Shown here piece by piece: positions 12,163 to 24,543 of a stretch of DNA of 64,000 nucleotides (position 1 is the first letter of the stretch; every line of letters begins with the position of its first letter). The translations under genes and the position numbers were made by a program. The notes below the pieces were generated by a model, which saw only the letters and a program-made list of their open reading frames with translations, did not search any database and had not been told where the DNA came from. This DNA comes from Perca fluviatilis (lineage: Eukaryota; Chordata; Actinopteri; Perciformes; Percidae), in assembly GCF_010015445.1 (NCBI RefSeq), contig NC_053119.1, positions 26,070,383 through 26,134,382 on the forward strand, given 5' to 3'.

Positions 12163-12500
12163 GGCGTGGCAGTAGCTCAGTCAGTAGGGAGTTGGGGTTG
12201 GGAACCGCTGGTTCAAGTCCCCATACGGACCAAAGTATGGTGGTGGACTGCTAGCTGGAGAGGAGCCAGTTCACCTCCTGGGCACTGCCAAGGTGCTCTT
12301 GAGCAAGGCACCGAACCCCCAACTGCTCGGGTTGCCTTCCCGTGGGCAGCTCCCTCACTCTGACATCTCTCCATTAGTGCATGTATGGTACTGAGCATGT
12401 GTGTGTAATTCAGGCCTGTGTGTAATGTGTGTAATAACAACAGAGTGAAAACATTGTAAGTTCCCCTTGTGGGATTAATAAAGTATACATTATTATTATT
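12163..12500 (+). mobile_element. tRNA-derived SINE
   Basis: The tRNA-like head has an A box (TAGCTCAGTCAGTAGGG from 12173) and a B box (GGTTCAAGTCC, 12210-12220). A body follows with TTGAGCAAGGCACCGAACCC, a motif of a widespread teleost SINE, and a LINE-like tail (CCCCTTGTGGGATTAATAAA) ending in a TAT/ATT repeat. It is not a functional tRNA because no acceptor stem closes. Confidence 0.85.
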
Positions 12501-13948
12501 ATGGTCAACAACAATCTTTGTTTTGATTATTGTGACCTGTGGGTCTCATTTAGCAGAAATACTTGGTGCCTTCAAGTAAGATCATGTTTACGGTGTTCAT
12601 GAGACAAATCCATTAGAATGAAGTGTAGGGTTTTAAAATGGTGTTTATCCCTCCTTCGAGGCAGTCATTGATTTTCATTAATTTTAGTCTGGCATAAAAA
12701 TCAACCTGCAGATACTTCAAACTGGCTCGAGTCTAATAATCCATCACAATTATCCGTATGTCTGTTTGTATTGTCGTCAAAGTTACATTATCAATGGGTG
12801 GTTATACAGCTGTTAAGAGTTTTTTGAAACAACCGTTCTAGCCACATTAATGTAACTGCAACAAGAATAAAAGCAGACATTGACATGCTGCTCGCTATGA
12901 TGGATTGCCCATCTCAAGCAGGTTTCAAATTTTAATCTTGGGGGCATCCATTTTGTTTGTTTTGTTTATGTCTTTCCAAATAGATTACGAGATGCATGGA
13001 GGTTGGAAATTTCCACTTGGAACTTTAATAAAGAATGGAACTCATTATATGCTTGTCATGGTTTTAAATCCAAAATGTGCTATTTATTATTTTTAGACGG
13101 ATGTTGTTACCTGGCAATAAAGTATTTGAAAGATACCAGAACAGGCATTTTTTTACAGCAGTCATTTTGATTTGTCGTAGTAGGTACGGCACAGGCGTTA
13201 CTAATAACATTAACGATGGCTTCGTTCTATTCAAGTGTCCCAGGAAGACATGACAGCGAGCCAGCACGCACAATGGGACCCTGCAACCGATGCAACAAAA
13301 TGTAATTCAGCCATCCTTTATTTTATTATTTACCCCTGTGCTTTTCTTTCTCTGACATGTCAAAATGTCTTTAGTGGAGAAGGCCTAGGACAGTTGAGTG
13401 CCTTAGTGTTCGGTACTAAGCTATGTTGTTACTGTAGAGACAGTCCTGTCTGTCTGAGAATGAGCAGCTACTGTTGCTGTCGAGTCTCATATTGATTACA
13501 CTTCCCTGACCCAGTTTCCCGTGTGTCTTTTTGTATCTGCTTTTTGAACCAGACAAAATGGGTATCATATCACATATGACATACATCAGTGCCCGCATGT
13601 GTCTGCACAAACACACAGACATGACCACTACACCGGTGCACGAACACACACAAACTCGTATAGCTCTCTCGATATCAGACAAGCCCTGGTCTCGTTCTGT
13701 GGGAAGCTCTGCGGGAGCTGTCGGGACATTCTGATTGAAGGAAAATCTCATTACAGATTAACTGCGAGCAAAGAAAAAAATATGATTAATGCCAAGACGG
13801 GACAATGGATGATCCTCACTCACATTAAGTACATTCGTATGCGCACAGATAATGTCCCAGCAGGACTGAGGAGAGTGATCTTATTAGAATCCCCCCCCTC
13901 TCTCCTCCAACACACTGACCACAGCAAGCTGGTATGTGTAAGGAGCTA
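12501..13948. other. Unrecognised intron sequence
   Basis: Several overlapping open frames near 13235-13949 show no family features. No mobile element end is recognised. Confidence 0.45.
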
Positions 13949-14400
13949 AGTAGTCTATATCCACGACGTTCCACGACGATTGCTCTAGTGCTGCCGGAAA
14001 TTTCGCCGTATCACGCTCTTTTTGCCCGGATGTCGGTTTCCTTCCGCTTTCTTTGTGTTGGAATTTTAAACTCCGGTGGATTAATGGGGACTATGGTTGA
14101 CTGCTCCTCAGATCTCTGCAGGGTAAATTGAGATTAGATAGACTATCTGTCTAATCTGAGTTTTCTGTTGCATCACTAAAACAACATTTGAACATGCACA
14201 TGTTCCACCAAAACATTTTCCTTCCCGAGGCTATTTTGCAGTGGCAAAATAGCCGCCCCAAGACGATTGTGATTGGTTTAAAGAAATGCCAATAAACCGG
14301 AGAATGTTTTTCTCCCATGCCGGAATGCTGTGTGGACTAGCCAGTCCACACAGCACACCCTCCACAGGGCTGTAGAGGAAGGTCTGGCAAAGCGAGACTA
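13949..14400. repeat. MITE-like repeat with internal perfect hairpins
   Basis: It begins TAGTCTATATCCACGACG and ends GGCAAAGCGAGACTA, giving short TAGTCT-type inverted ends. The motif GAGGAAGGTCTGGCAAAGCG is familiar from percomorph repeats. Internal hairpins: 14229-14239 with 14244-14254 (11-bp arms) and 14327-14338 with 14343-14354 (12-bp arms, loop AGCC). No coding capacity is seen. Confidence 0.6.
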
Positions 14401-15083
14401 GGAGGTGAGAAGAGGAACCACCACGGAAAAAAGGTTTATTTGGTCTTTCTATGTCTACATAAACAGTGTGTGGTTTTTTTTTGTGTATATGTGTGTGAGA
14501 AAGACAGAAATGGACCTCCGTAGATGGCGTCATCTTTTCATCAAGATGTCCTGCGGGGAATCCGGTACACCATTCGAAGCTAGCGACGAAATGCTGACAG
14601 GGGTCTCCACGGAAACGCCACGGAACTGCTACAGCTCCCTGCTTCTCCTATCACAGCTAAATGTCTCATGGCAGCACATTCCATATATAGCCAGTTCTCT
14701 ATCAAGGATGACACTCCTGTGACATAAAGTAACAATCCTATATGATACTATGTGTATTTTAAGAGCAGTGAGTCAGGTCATGAATAGAGCAGGGATTGCA
14801 GTCAAGCCATTAGTATGAGCAAGGATAAGAAACTATGCACCTCATCAGACACTGACATGGCGTACACTCTAATGATTTAAAACTGCGTAGGTTTCTTCCA
14901 GCAAGGTTTCTACACAAACATTGTGCTATGGGGTCCAATTTGACTCATTGCTTATGAAATTTAGATACTTTCTCCTTAGGTTTTTGGAATAACTCCAACA
15001 GCTGCCAAAGCATAAAACACCTTATGAATCTTTTAAGGATATTTTCCCAAGCCATTGAAGTTTCCAGTTCTGAACTAAAAAAA

Positions 15084-15155
<72 letters not shown>

Positions 15156-15380
15156 CAGCAACTCACTCAATTAAATGAGATCCCGCTCACATCCTAGTCC
15201 ATGCTGCGTTCAAGTCATTGTTCCCGGTGATCTTTATTACATTTACATATATAAATGTATGCATTTAGAACATAGAGACAAGTGACAAGTGAGACTGAAC
15301 AAGCCCTGACTTTTTCTCACTATATATTTTTTCTCTCTTACGTAAAGAGAGACACAGCAAATGTGCCAGTTTGTGTTTTC
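14401..15380. other. Intron sequence with a CA microsatellite
   Basis: Apart from the CA tract at 15084-15154, nothing is recognised. Confidence 0.5.
15084..15154. repeat. (CA)n microsatellite
   Basis: Seventy-one bp, essentially pure. Confidence 0.95.
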
Positions 15381-16015
15381 TAAAGGCCCAGACACACCGA
15401 CCAGACAGCCGACCGTCGGCAGAAAAGACAGTTGGACTGATCAGTCTCCCCTAGTTGGTCAAAAAAGTGCCTCGGAACACACCAAAGCGACGAGACGTAA
15501 TACGTCTCCATAACAGCAGGCGCCGCTAATCTGTATTGTCACCCAAAAATTAAAACCGGCAGCTGATTGGACGAACGCGTCACGTGGGTCTGGTTTCTCC
15601 GGAAATTCAAAGACAGACTGTCATGGCGGCTTGTTCAGAATACGATCTCATATTTGTACTAAAATAGTTCACTGAAACATGTTTCTGAAAGCATTTTAAG
15701 CGAGAAATAGGCCATGCGGTTGCTGAATCTGTCTTCATTTCAGATCGACAAAGGTCAGTTTAAAAGATTTTCGTCTGATTTTGAGAGACTCTAGTCACGC
15801 TCATTCCGCTCCCGGGTTAGCACTCTACCAATCAGATGGGTCATTTGAGTCCGACTGCCGGCAGTGCCCGCCCCGCCGATTATACATGTCAAATTGGCCT
15901 AAATGAAGGCCGACGGCCCCTCGGACGGACGACGGCACACACCAAACAGACTCGTGTCACTGACCTCGCCGACAGCCGATTGTCGATTGTACACAGCTTG
16001 TGTGTAGTAGGCTTA
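15381..16015. mobile_element. Non-autonomous DNA transposon, AGGCCCAGACACACC family
   Basis: The left end is AAAGGCCCAGACACACCGAC followed by GCCGACCGTCGGC-type repeats. The right end, read inward on the other strand, has TAAGCCTACTACACACA, then CAATCGGCTGTCGGC. The two ends are imperfect inverted repeats, with the right one more eroded. The interior is CpG-richer than its surroundings (for example CGCGTCACGTGG at 15575-15587) and has no intact transposase. Superfamily unassigned. Confidence 0.6.
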
Positions 16016-16117
16016 ATACTCCAACACACAGGTGGGTAAAGTGTAATGTGTTCACCTAATTACTATATATATTGTTGAAGCTGATGTATAAATGATTAAA
16101 TCAGCAAGCCCCGCAGG

Positions 16118-16560
16118 TCTTGAGTGAGTGCATAGTTGCTCTCAGGGCTGTGGGTTCAAGGACTAGAGGAGCTCAGAACGGGAACTGTCAGATCCCAAAA
16201 TGTAGTACTTCATTTGGACAATCAGCTTTCTCTGTACAAGGCACAAAAGCTTGGAATTGTTTACCCACTGAACTGAAAGGAGAGTCAAACTGGGTCCTTT
16301 TCAAACACAAACTTAAAGACTCTTTAATCAGAGGTCAAAAATGTGACCCCTGACTGTCGGCTTCGTTGTTATTGTGTTATACTGTATCATTATGTTTATT
16401 TTAACTATGTATTGTTGAACTTTATGTAAAGGCCCACTAGGGACTGACATTGAGAATTAGCTTCGGCTAAAATGTTGTAGTATGTAACATGAGTTTATGT
16501 AACATACTTGTCCCTATTCAAATAAACTTAAAAAAACAAACAAAAACAAACAAACCGATT
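16118..16560 (+). mobile_element. LINE 3' end fragment
   Basis: The frame at 16120-16353 encodes SAFSVQGTKAWNCLPTELKG and FKHKLKDSLI, the conserved C-terminal motif of fish LINE reverse transcriptases. A 3' UTR with AATAAACTT and an A-rich (AAAC)n tail follows. It is heavily 5'-truncated. Confidence 0.8.
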
Positions 16561-18091
16561 ACCTATAATTATCTATTTTTTTATTAAAAGCTTCAAGTTA
16601 TTAGGAGAATTTAAACAGCACAAAAAAAGGGAAGAAAAGTTTTAGACTTTAAGCTTAAGGTCTTTAAAAGCAGGCTTGGCAGTAAGCCATCTTTTCAGAT
16701 TAGCAGATGAGCAATTGCATTACCTCCTTTGGGCAAAAACATTATCATACTGTATATGAAACACAAGTTGTGTTAAAATGTAAATAATATTTCAGGTCCT
16801 AAATCCCTCCCCAAAAAAGAAAGAAAAGTAATGGCGTGTTGCTTCTCTTTTCCCCCTAAACTCATGCAGACAGATGGGTCACATAATGAGGAACAGAGTG
16901 ATAGTGCGTCTCTGAAGACAGGGGAGGCAGCGAGGCCTGTCTGCCAGCCAGTGGCAGAACGTGTGATCCCTGGCCATAGCATTGCTCCCCTGCCATTACC
17001 TTGATGATATTTCTCCACTGCTAAATGTCACATCAATATTCGCGGCCAGCTAATTAATCTCATCTGGTGACATCTCACATCCTGCTGGAATACAGATAGC
17101 TCCATCGCTGAAAGTCTGCTCTTAACACGTATTTGCCCATGACACTCAAATGGTGTAGTTCAAAACGCTGTTCAACCTCATGCATCCTTTCCTTCTTAAA
17201 AATGTAAGGTTTCACCGAGAAAACTTTATTAGGAAAGGCAGTAGCAGCACAGCTTGACTTCAATTCAATTGTGGGCAGAGGGTGGATGGGAAAAGGAAAC
17301 GATTATTCATATGATGTTTTACAAGAGGATTTGAGTCTCCTGTATTCCAAGCTGCGTGTTGGAGGTGTTGTTGATGTGTTGATAGCCTCAGTGTTAAGAT
17401 GGTGACATGAGGTGAGCGGATGATTACTAAAGACGAACAAATCACTCAGTGTTCCTCCTGTTGCTGCAAGGTTGGGCACTGGCAGAATAAAACGCTTCTG
17501 TTGTTGACTGGTGAGGACCCGCTGTTCTTACTAACGGCAAATGTCTCAGCATGGATTTCAGATCATAGCATTATTAGTCTAATAGCTTTAGACCCTCACA
17601 ATCCCATTAATGACTAAACTTATCCAATCTGTTGTGTGCGTGATTTTATATGAAAGGAAGGGAAGGGAATCCATTAAATGCCATTTGGAGCTATGAGTCA
17701 CTCTCAGCCTAAATCTCTTATCTTATAATAAAGTCACTATGAAGTCTAATGATAAGGGTTTGGTTTCCCTGCACATATCGGGCTGTGGAAGTGCTTTCCC
17801 AGAGGTATATATTATACTAAGTGTTTTTTGCTCTTTAAGTCATGGCATTGATGAGTTTGAAACTAGTTATGCCCTAGGGGGTTTAGTTTATTCCTGCAGT
17901 AAAAGCTTGTTGCTAGGCAATATTAGTTAAAGCCAGGGACTGTACATGGAAACGTGTACTTAGAGAATTTGCTGAGAATCACAAAGCATAAAAATGCTGA
18001 GACCATGTTGGTTTTTTATCAAAGTTATTCTCTTTCTCTCTCTGTGGTACAGATATTATGCAAGAATTCTTCACAGCTGGGTGCTGCTTAC
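16561..18091. other. Unrecognised intron sequence
   Basis: No exon could be fitted to the b4galnt4-like gene, and no repeat family is recognised. Confidence 0.45.
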
Positions 18092-18192
18092 CTGTCCTAC
18101 GTAGACCAGCAGTCTGGCGTTGAGAGGGCTCTCATCAGGACTCAGCCAGAGCTCAGAGTTATCATCAGACGATACAGAGAACTGGAAATCAC
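18092..18192 (-). CDS. b4galnt4: b4galnt4-like exon: PA14 core
   Basis: The acceptor is TTCCCTCCAG and the donor is GTAAGC. The exon has 101 bp: two bases finish a Gly codon, then 33 codons run to phase 0. It encodes [17 protein letters not shown] followed by PDESP and then LLVYVGQ. The SSDDNSE-WLS signature is the ligand-facing PA14 motif (Asp-Asp pair). The DESP-x-x-A-x-L spacing is closer to B4GALNT4 than to B4GALNT3. The following intron is 16.0 kb. Confidence 0.93.
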
Positions 18193-19256
18193 CTGGAGGG
18201 AAAAAAACATGATCCAAGATCAAAAGAAGATATGGATGATTCTTAGGTGTGAAAAAAGGACCTAACATTTCATGCCCAGACTGCCTCTGGCAGTGGTCAG
18301 ACATGACACATTTGGCCACAGTGATATCAAAAGTGTTACTGCAACTGAATTTCCAATCCATATGGAACACCTATGTGAATTGTGCACGGATCCTTTTAAA
18401 CCAGAAGGAGCACGAAAAGCAAACGAGCAGCCAGTAGAGTTAGGTAATTAAGGCCATCTTTAAGTATAAAAGTGGATAATCAGGATTCTTACTACATCAT
18501 TGAACAAGTTATATAGTACTATAGCTGCATAAAACTACTTTCCCTTCAAGCTGTTACCAGGGAGGCTTTCTTAAGTGTGACTTTGCAGTTGTTTGTCATC
18601 CTTTTAAAGACTGAGATGACGAAATGTGTGGCAAACAGTACCGTAGTTGGTGTGTAGGAATTCTTCAAGTAGACACATTATAAACTAAATACTGAATGTA
18701 AATATTACCTGGTGCAATCTCAGTATAATTCACATGTGAAATATACTTGTATCTGACTGAATCAGAATGATAAAGCAGCAACTGTATTTTCAAGGACACA
18801 CTGGAATCTGGAAAACCTCTGAGCATTTCTACGCGGCTAACTCAATCAATCTACGATAGCGTGTAAAAGGTTGCGTGTGGCAGTGTGAGGTGAAAGGCAC
18901 TTGTTAGAGTGCTCATCAGAATCCTGAATATAGTGTGACCTTTGAGCCATCGGCTGGAGAGCGCCATAGCACCAGAAAAAAGAGCTACATAAGAGACTGA
19001 AATGAACGGTAATCTAATTAATAACTTTATTTTCGGCATTTGTGTAAGGGCACTTGGGTGTTAAGGCTTTTCAGTTCCCATAGCAACTAGGCTCAAGGGT
19101 ATTCAGCCCTAATAAAAATGTGAATATCCACCATATTAGTGGCTCTCAAAAGCTTGGATTAAGAGAGCTGTGGTAATTGTTTACTCTTATAAAGGACACA
19201 TGCTCCAAGGCCCTCAGCTTTAGTGGAGGGGCTCGCTAATAAGATGAATAAGTTAC
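18193..19256 (-). other. Intron of the b4galnt4-like gene (1064 bp)
   Basis: It lies between the two central PA14 exons and interrupts a Gly codon after its first base. No repeat is recognised in it. Confidence 0.8.
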
Positions 19257-19347
19257 CATCTCTGTAAGGGTGAAGGAAGCCAAATATTCTCAGGCCATAG
19301 TTCTTCCACTTCGGAGCAACTGCCAGCTTCCTCAGTGTGGTTCTGGC
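19257..19347 (-). CDS. b4galnt4: b4galnt4-like exon: PA14 beta-sandwich, first half
   Basis: The acceptor is TCACTGCAG and the donor is GTAACT. The exon has 91 bp, starts in phase 0 and ends in phase 1. It encodes [20 protein letters not shown] followed by a segment ending HPYRD, then the first base of Gly. The segment [20 protein letters not shown] is strongly conserved in B4GALNT3 and B4GALNT4. The G|GT split Gly codon is completed exactly by the next exon. Confidence 0.93.
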
Positions 19348-19987
19348 CTGCAGTGAGAAACAGGATTACATTCAGATTATAGATGCAGCAGTTGTTGCAT
19401 TAACAAATTAACAAATAAACTTCGACAGACTTTTCTTTTTTATATGAGTGAACCCTATCCACGTCTGCACTGCCATAAAAGAAGAATGCTGTTTCCATGT
19501 CTTCTACATTAATCATGGTGAGGATGACTGGAGGCTTTTGATTGGGAGATAGCCTAAGTCTTTTAGCACGATATCATAGTTAAGTGCATATCTGAGACCC
19601 ATTTACAGGGTTTCTGTTTTAAAATGAGTCAGTTTAAAACAAATAAAAAGTCTGCCAGAGAATAGTCACGGAACTAGTGTTAGCTTAATTAGGTAGCTGG
19701 CAACAGTCAATCAAATCCTCTAGTGACAATGACATTTCAGCTAGAAATTAAAATCCTGCTTCGGTCTACCTCGGTTTCAAGATAACGACCCATTGTATTA
19801 AAGGTTACAATATATGTCTAGTGGTAAATCTGCCACTGTTATCATTGTTAAACTGCATATGTGCCGTACAAGAACGGAGACCCTGACAGGTGTAGAAACA
19901 GTAACTAAGTGGGTAGACGCTTTGCAGACGGTCAATTTAATGCACCTTTAATGTTAATACATTACGCCCACAGTCTGTAATACTTAC
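19348..19987 (-). other. Intron of the b4galnt4-like gene (640 bp)
   Basis: A phase 0 intron. Nothing else is recognised. Confidence 0.8.
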
Positions 19988-20083
19988 ATGAGGGTAGAGA
20001 GGGAAGTGCAGGTTCTTTCTGAGTTGGGCTATAGAGGAGCCACACCAGTCCTCAAACACATGCAGGTTGGCCTGTCCTTTATA
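19988..20083 (-). CDS. b4galnt4: b4galnt4-like exon: start of PA14 region
   Basis: The acceptor is TGTTGGCAG and the donor is a consensus GTAAGT. The exon has 96 bp, is phase 0 at both ends and encodes 32 residues starting [15 protein letters not shown] and ending NLHFPLYPH. The [10 protein letters not shown] and [11 protein letters not shown] blocks are diagnostic of the B4GALNT3/4 N-terminal region. The plus-strand open frame over the same bases is a shadow. The next exon follows after 640 bp. Confidence 0.93.
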
Positions 20084-20570
20084 CTGCCAACACACAATCA
20101 CACACAGAGAGGAAAGAGGTTAGTGCACGCAGCAACAAGAGCATCACATTTTCTATTAAATAGGAAGGTTATGCTTCAGTACTTGAGCTGGAGCTCCCAT
20201 ATTGACAGCAAAATTGCCATTTGCACTGGTTTCAGTAAATTTACTTTTAAACAGAAATGTTTATTATTTCTGATAGCTCTCCACCGCGCAGGAGAAATCA
20301 ATCCTTGGTGAAACGTGAATGCAGCGTCAAGTTTCCAGTGTTCTCACTGCTGTCCTGAATAAGAGAAGGTTGACAGAGTGCTTATCAGGAGTATTGAGCG
20401 GGGACGGGGGGGTGGTGGTGAACTGAGTGTAAACTGAGAATGTCTGGAGCAGTTTGTCGGAGCTCATCCACTGCCCATAGTCTGACATTTGTCTGAATTA
20501 CACAGGGAAATCACGGGACACAAAAAGGACAGATGGTGAAACCAGTCTGCCTATATAGTGTCCTCACTCA

Positions 20571-20615
<45 letters not shown>

Positions 20616-23413
20616 CTGGACATATATGAGAACAGATGACTCGCTGATGACGCTGCTTTGGAAGTGGAGTATTATAGTGGAGTATATAGACAACTAAAAC
20701 TTTTCACATCCTTACACACACAGGACAAACAAACAAATGTTGTGGTTTAAAAAGTGAGATGCACACCAGGTGGTGTAATTTCCTCAACACAAGACTGTTA
20801 TTGTTACACACCAATCATTAAAGGGTAGCATGAGGCTTAGAGATGCGACTACGTGTACGGATGCATGGTTACACAATCGCACACAAAGCCAACACTTGCA
20901 CATATGCACAATGCATCTTATGTGTCGGGCCTTAGGGGGGTTGTCTCAGTGATTTAATGACCGGAAAACTCCAACTTTCCATACTGGATGATCAACTAAC
21001 TGTACCAACACAAATCCCCATACTGTACGCACATATGGCTTGGTTTAATGCGTGAAAGCAGCCCCAGCAGGCTGCTGCTGTAATGCCGCCACAGATATTT
21101 AGAACATCACACAGAACTTGAGAAGGAAGCTGACTCTCATCAAATGACTATTTGACCATGCAGTGGGGTTCCCTGGATGGATCAAAGTGAAAGCTGGCTG
21201 GATGAAGGTAGCCGTTCTGTGTGTAAAGTAGCTGCTAGCTAGCTCTAGCCAACAAGTGTCAAACCAATAAATCAGGAGAGTGACCTTGTGACAACAACAA
21301 AAAACACACATCCTGTTGCGCTTTGATCAGAGGGATTAGAGGGGTGAGACAGGAAAGCCTTTTATGGTAAACATTTCTACATGTCTGCATTTAAAGGAGA
21401 AAGACGTTGATGGAAGGTGTCGTGCTCGTTCAGTATCATACAGGCATTCTAACAGATGGCCTGACTCAATGTGGTCCTTTTTTATTTATCTCTCGGGTCT
21501 GTACGGTCAAGTAAGTGCCCTGCACACTGACAGCAGCGTGGCAATTACAGCTCATGCATAAACCATGATACATTTTCGTTGAGCAACAAACAGTCAACAA
21601 ACATGTCAGTCCAAAGCAGTGGGACTCCTGATTTTAGTTCTTAGATTTTCATGTGCACATCATTTCTTTCTTTCCAGCTGCAGAAAGATTGATCCTACTG
21701 AAAAACAGAGAGAGAAGAGAAAGAGACAGGGATTTGAGGGGTCAACGGAATTCAATCAGAGAAAAACTGGGGGGTCAGAAAGATGTCTGATGTTTAAAAA
21801 GGGAGTGGTAGACAGGGGGAGGCGTAGCGAGGTTAGAGAGATTTAGCAGACGGGACTAGTTCCTGTGTAAATATGCCTTATGTAAAGCTTTTAATAGATT
21901 TCCTGTTGGCTTTAAAAGCAAACCTTTTTTGGCCTGGCCTCTTGTCAAATAGCAATAAGAGGCTAAAAGTCTCTAATTGTTCACACACGCATATCGCTGT
22001 GCAGCCCTGGAGAGGCCACATGCTGTAAAGTCGGCTTTGTGCTGGGAGATGCTTGTGTATAATTGGTTCCGTTTTCTGGGTGACAGCGCTGCAAGAGGTC
22101 TGTCTGTGCTCTGGCCTTAGCAGGATGTGGAATGGGGAAAGAGGAAAGTTATTTTTTCTTCATCCTTAAACTCACCGTGTTATCCCTTTGCTTCCCTGAC
22201 TGCTGAACTTTCCCTCGCTCCTGTTATGTCATTTGGATTTTTCCCTGTGAGTGCTGCCTCTGTCTCCTATAAAACCTAACGTTGTCCCCTCCTCCGTCTG
22301 ACCTCTCTATTTCTGCCTCTCCATCCGTCCATCTCTGTCCGCGTGCTGCCAAATGCTGTCCATTTCTCTTCTCTCGGTCTTTGGTTTGCCTGAGCTCAGC
22401 TGTCGGCTGTCCCTGTGCTTTCTGTCTCGTTTTTTTGTATCCCTCCTGATTCCTTCTTTTGGAGCATGAGATAAATGAATGTTCGGATGGTGAATGAATG
22501 AACAACACACAGCACAGCAACACAACCCCTTTTTTTCCTTTTGAGTCTGACCATCTCAGCGCCACCTTTCCCTTTTCTTTTTTGGCTTTCCATCATTAGA
22601 CTCACACACACACTGTCTGTTAACGTTACCGAAAAAAAATAGGTGTTCGATGGCTTTACGCCTCCTTGGGGAGGAGCCGCTCACTGGTCCCCCTATGTTT
22701 CTGAAAATCCTAGACATGGTTGTGACCGTTAGTGCTTTCTATTTAGCCTGCGTTTGTATTGAAATAAGAGGCTGCTGCGGCCCCCGTACGGGTTGAGCAG
22801 AGGCTGCACAGTTTGACCAGCGGGCAGCGGATGGTGTTGCTAAGAACTTGCAATGTCTAACTATTATCAGACCGGCCCTCGCGGCCTCGAAACACTACCG
22901 GCCCACCGGGAGAAGTCCCGACTCTCCCGATTGCCACTCCGCCACTGGGCACAGCTGCAAGAGAAGAGCCCAAGCCCAGCTCAGCTGTCAAAGTATAATT
23001 GAGCAAGACACCAAACCCTGCTCTGCCACCATCGGTGTGTGTTTGTGCATGTGTATTTAAATGAGCATTTTGTCACGCTCAGTAAGGGCAGTCTACAGCG
23101 ATTGCCACTGGTGAATACACCTTAACATTATTCCTCTCATTAGACTTTAAATGCATCTTAAATGTATACCATGTGCAGTGTACTGTACTGCATATAATTT
23201 ACGAATTGAACCTGTACACAGGCAGCATTAGCTGATGAGGTCTCAGGTCAAAACATTGTCATTTGTTTATAATAAATATAATTTCACATCATTTTTCAAT
23301 TTGTCCGTCTCTCTTAAGTCAGAATCATGTTGTCCTAACCTGTCATCTTTATCTTCATCCACCTTTTCCTTACTCTCATCACACTCCAGAGGTAGCAACT
23401 GTTCTATATAGTC
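20084..23413. other. Intron sequence, 3' part of the 10-kb intron
   Basis: It contains a (CA)n tract at 20572-20612 and a pyrimidine-rich stretch at about 22190-22600, which gives three overlapping charged frames on the minus strand. The GC-rich patch 22760-22960 is not a recognised family. Confidence 0.5.
20572..20612. repeat. (CA)n microsatellite
   Basis: Forty-one bp, pure. Confidence 0.93.
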
Positions 23414-23720
23414 TTAAGCCGCCTACACATGATCTGCGGTAAAACCGCTCCGTGCTGGCTGTGCCGTTGTTTTTTTTTTTTTTTATTAGGAGAGCGGTGG
23501 AGACAACTCGCAGGACGCGCGCTACCCTTGGCACTGCGCTCAAAGTTCAAATTATTTCAACTTTGATCTCTTTGCGGCTGACCTTTCAAGGCGCAACCAA
23601 TGAAAGGACGTAGCCAGAAAGAATGATGACGTATACCTGCGCTGTGCTTTGTCTCTGCCTGCACTATGCTCTGCACCCTACCTCATGGTTTTACCTCTGA
23701 TCATGCGTAGGCGGCTTTAA
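23414..23720. mobile_element. Small non-autonomous DNA transposon with TTAA flanks
   Basis: TTAAGCCGCCTACACATGATC at the left is mirrored at the right by the complement of TTAAAGCCGCCTACGCATGA. The inverted repeats extend about 30 bp with a few mismatches, to GGTAAAACC. TTAA is present at both borders, with one extra T at the right, suggesting a piggyBac-type insertion. The element has about 307 bp and is non-coding. Confidence 0.72.
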
Positions 23721-24507
23721 GCTACCACAGTATAAAAGCAACAGAGCACCTACAGCTCAGGCTGCAATCAAATAGGAGGGGAGGAAAAGGAGATGGAAGG
23801 AAGCAATTTATGCCATCTCTCAAATATGAGGAGTGAGGCAAGAAAAGAAAGACAGAATCAGGGAAATGACAGGTGCACAGGAAAGAGGCTGAGCAAGAAA
23901 ACAACTGATTGATAAAGACGTACAGCACCACTGCTCAGCTTAAAAGGCCGCTCTGCATGGTAATGTTACTGGCTTGCCTATTTTCTTCAGACCACACATT
24001 TCCTTCACATAACCACATCTCTGCGAGCTTGTCTGAGCATATCTCCGTCTCTGCTGCGCTCTAATATCTAGTCTCTCTGACCCATCTGGTCGCACTACCA
24101 ACTGGAGCACAAATCAGACTCTCTTTTCTCTCTCTCTCTCTCTCTCTCTCTTCCCCCCCTCTCCGGGAGGCTGTCTCCCTTTCCTAAAATTTGGTGCAGC
24201 CTTCTGCGTTCCTGCTGGCAGCAGGGCACTGACAAATGGCCGCTCGGCACATTCACTGACGAGCAATCGCACCAACTGACACTGTAAATCCCTTTTGGAA
24301 AAGAAAAGTGAGACATGATGTTCCTGGCAAAGGCACACTGTGGTATATACAATACCACTCAGCTCGCTCCCCCAGGGCATGTAGGAGAGGGCATTAAAGC
24401 TCACTCTTGGTACATCATAACACATACTGTACTGTGGTTTTACTGAGCTGCTATGCTGTAATGTAAGTGTTGAACAAATGATCAAATGATACATGTTACA
24501 TGCAAGT

Positions 24508-24543
<36 letters not shown>

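Noticed and set aside
22224..22611. Three overlapping charged minus-strand frames
   Set aside because: All lie on the complement of one pyrimidine-rich stretch; charged composition only, no motif.
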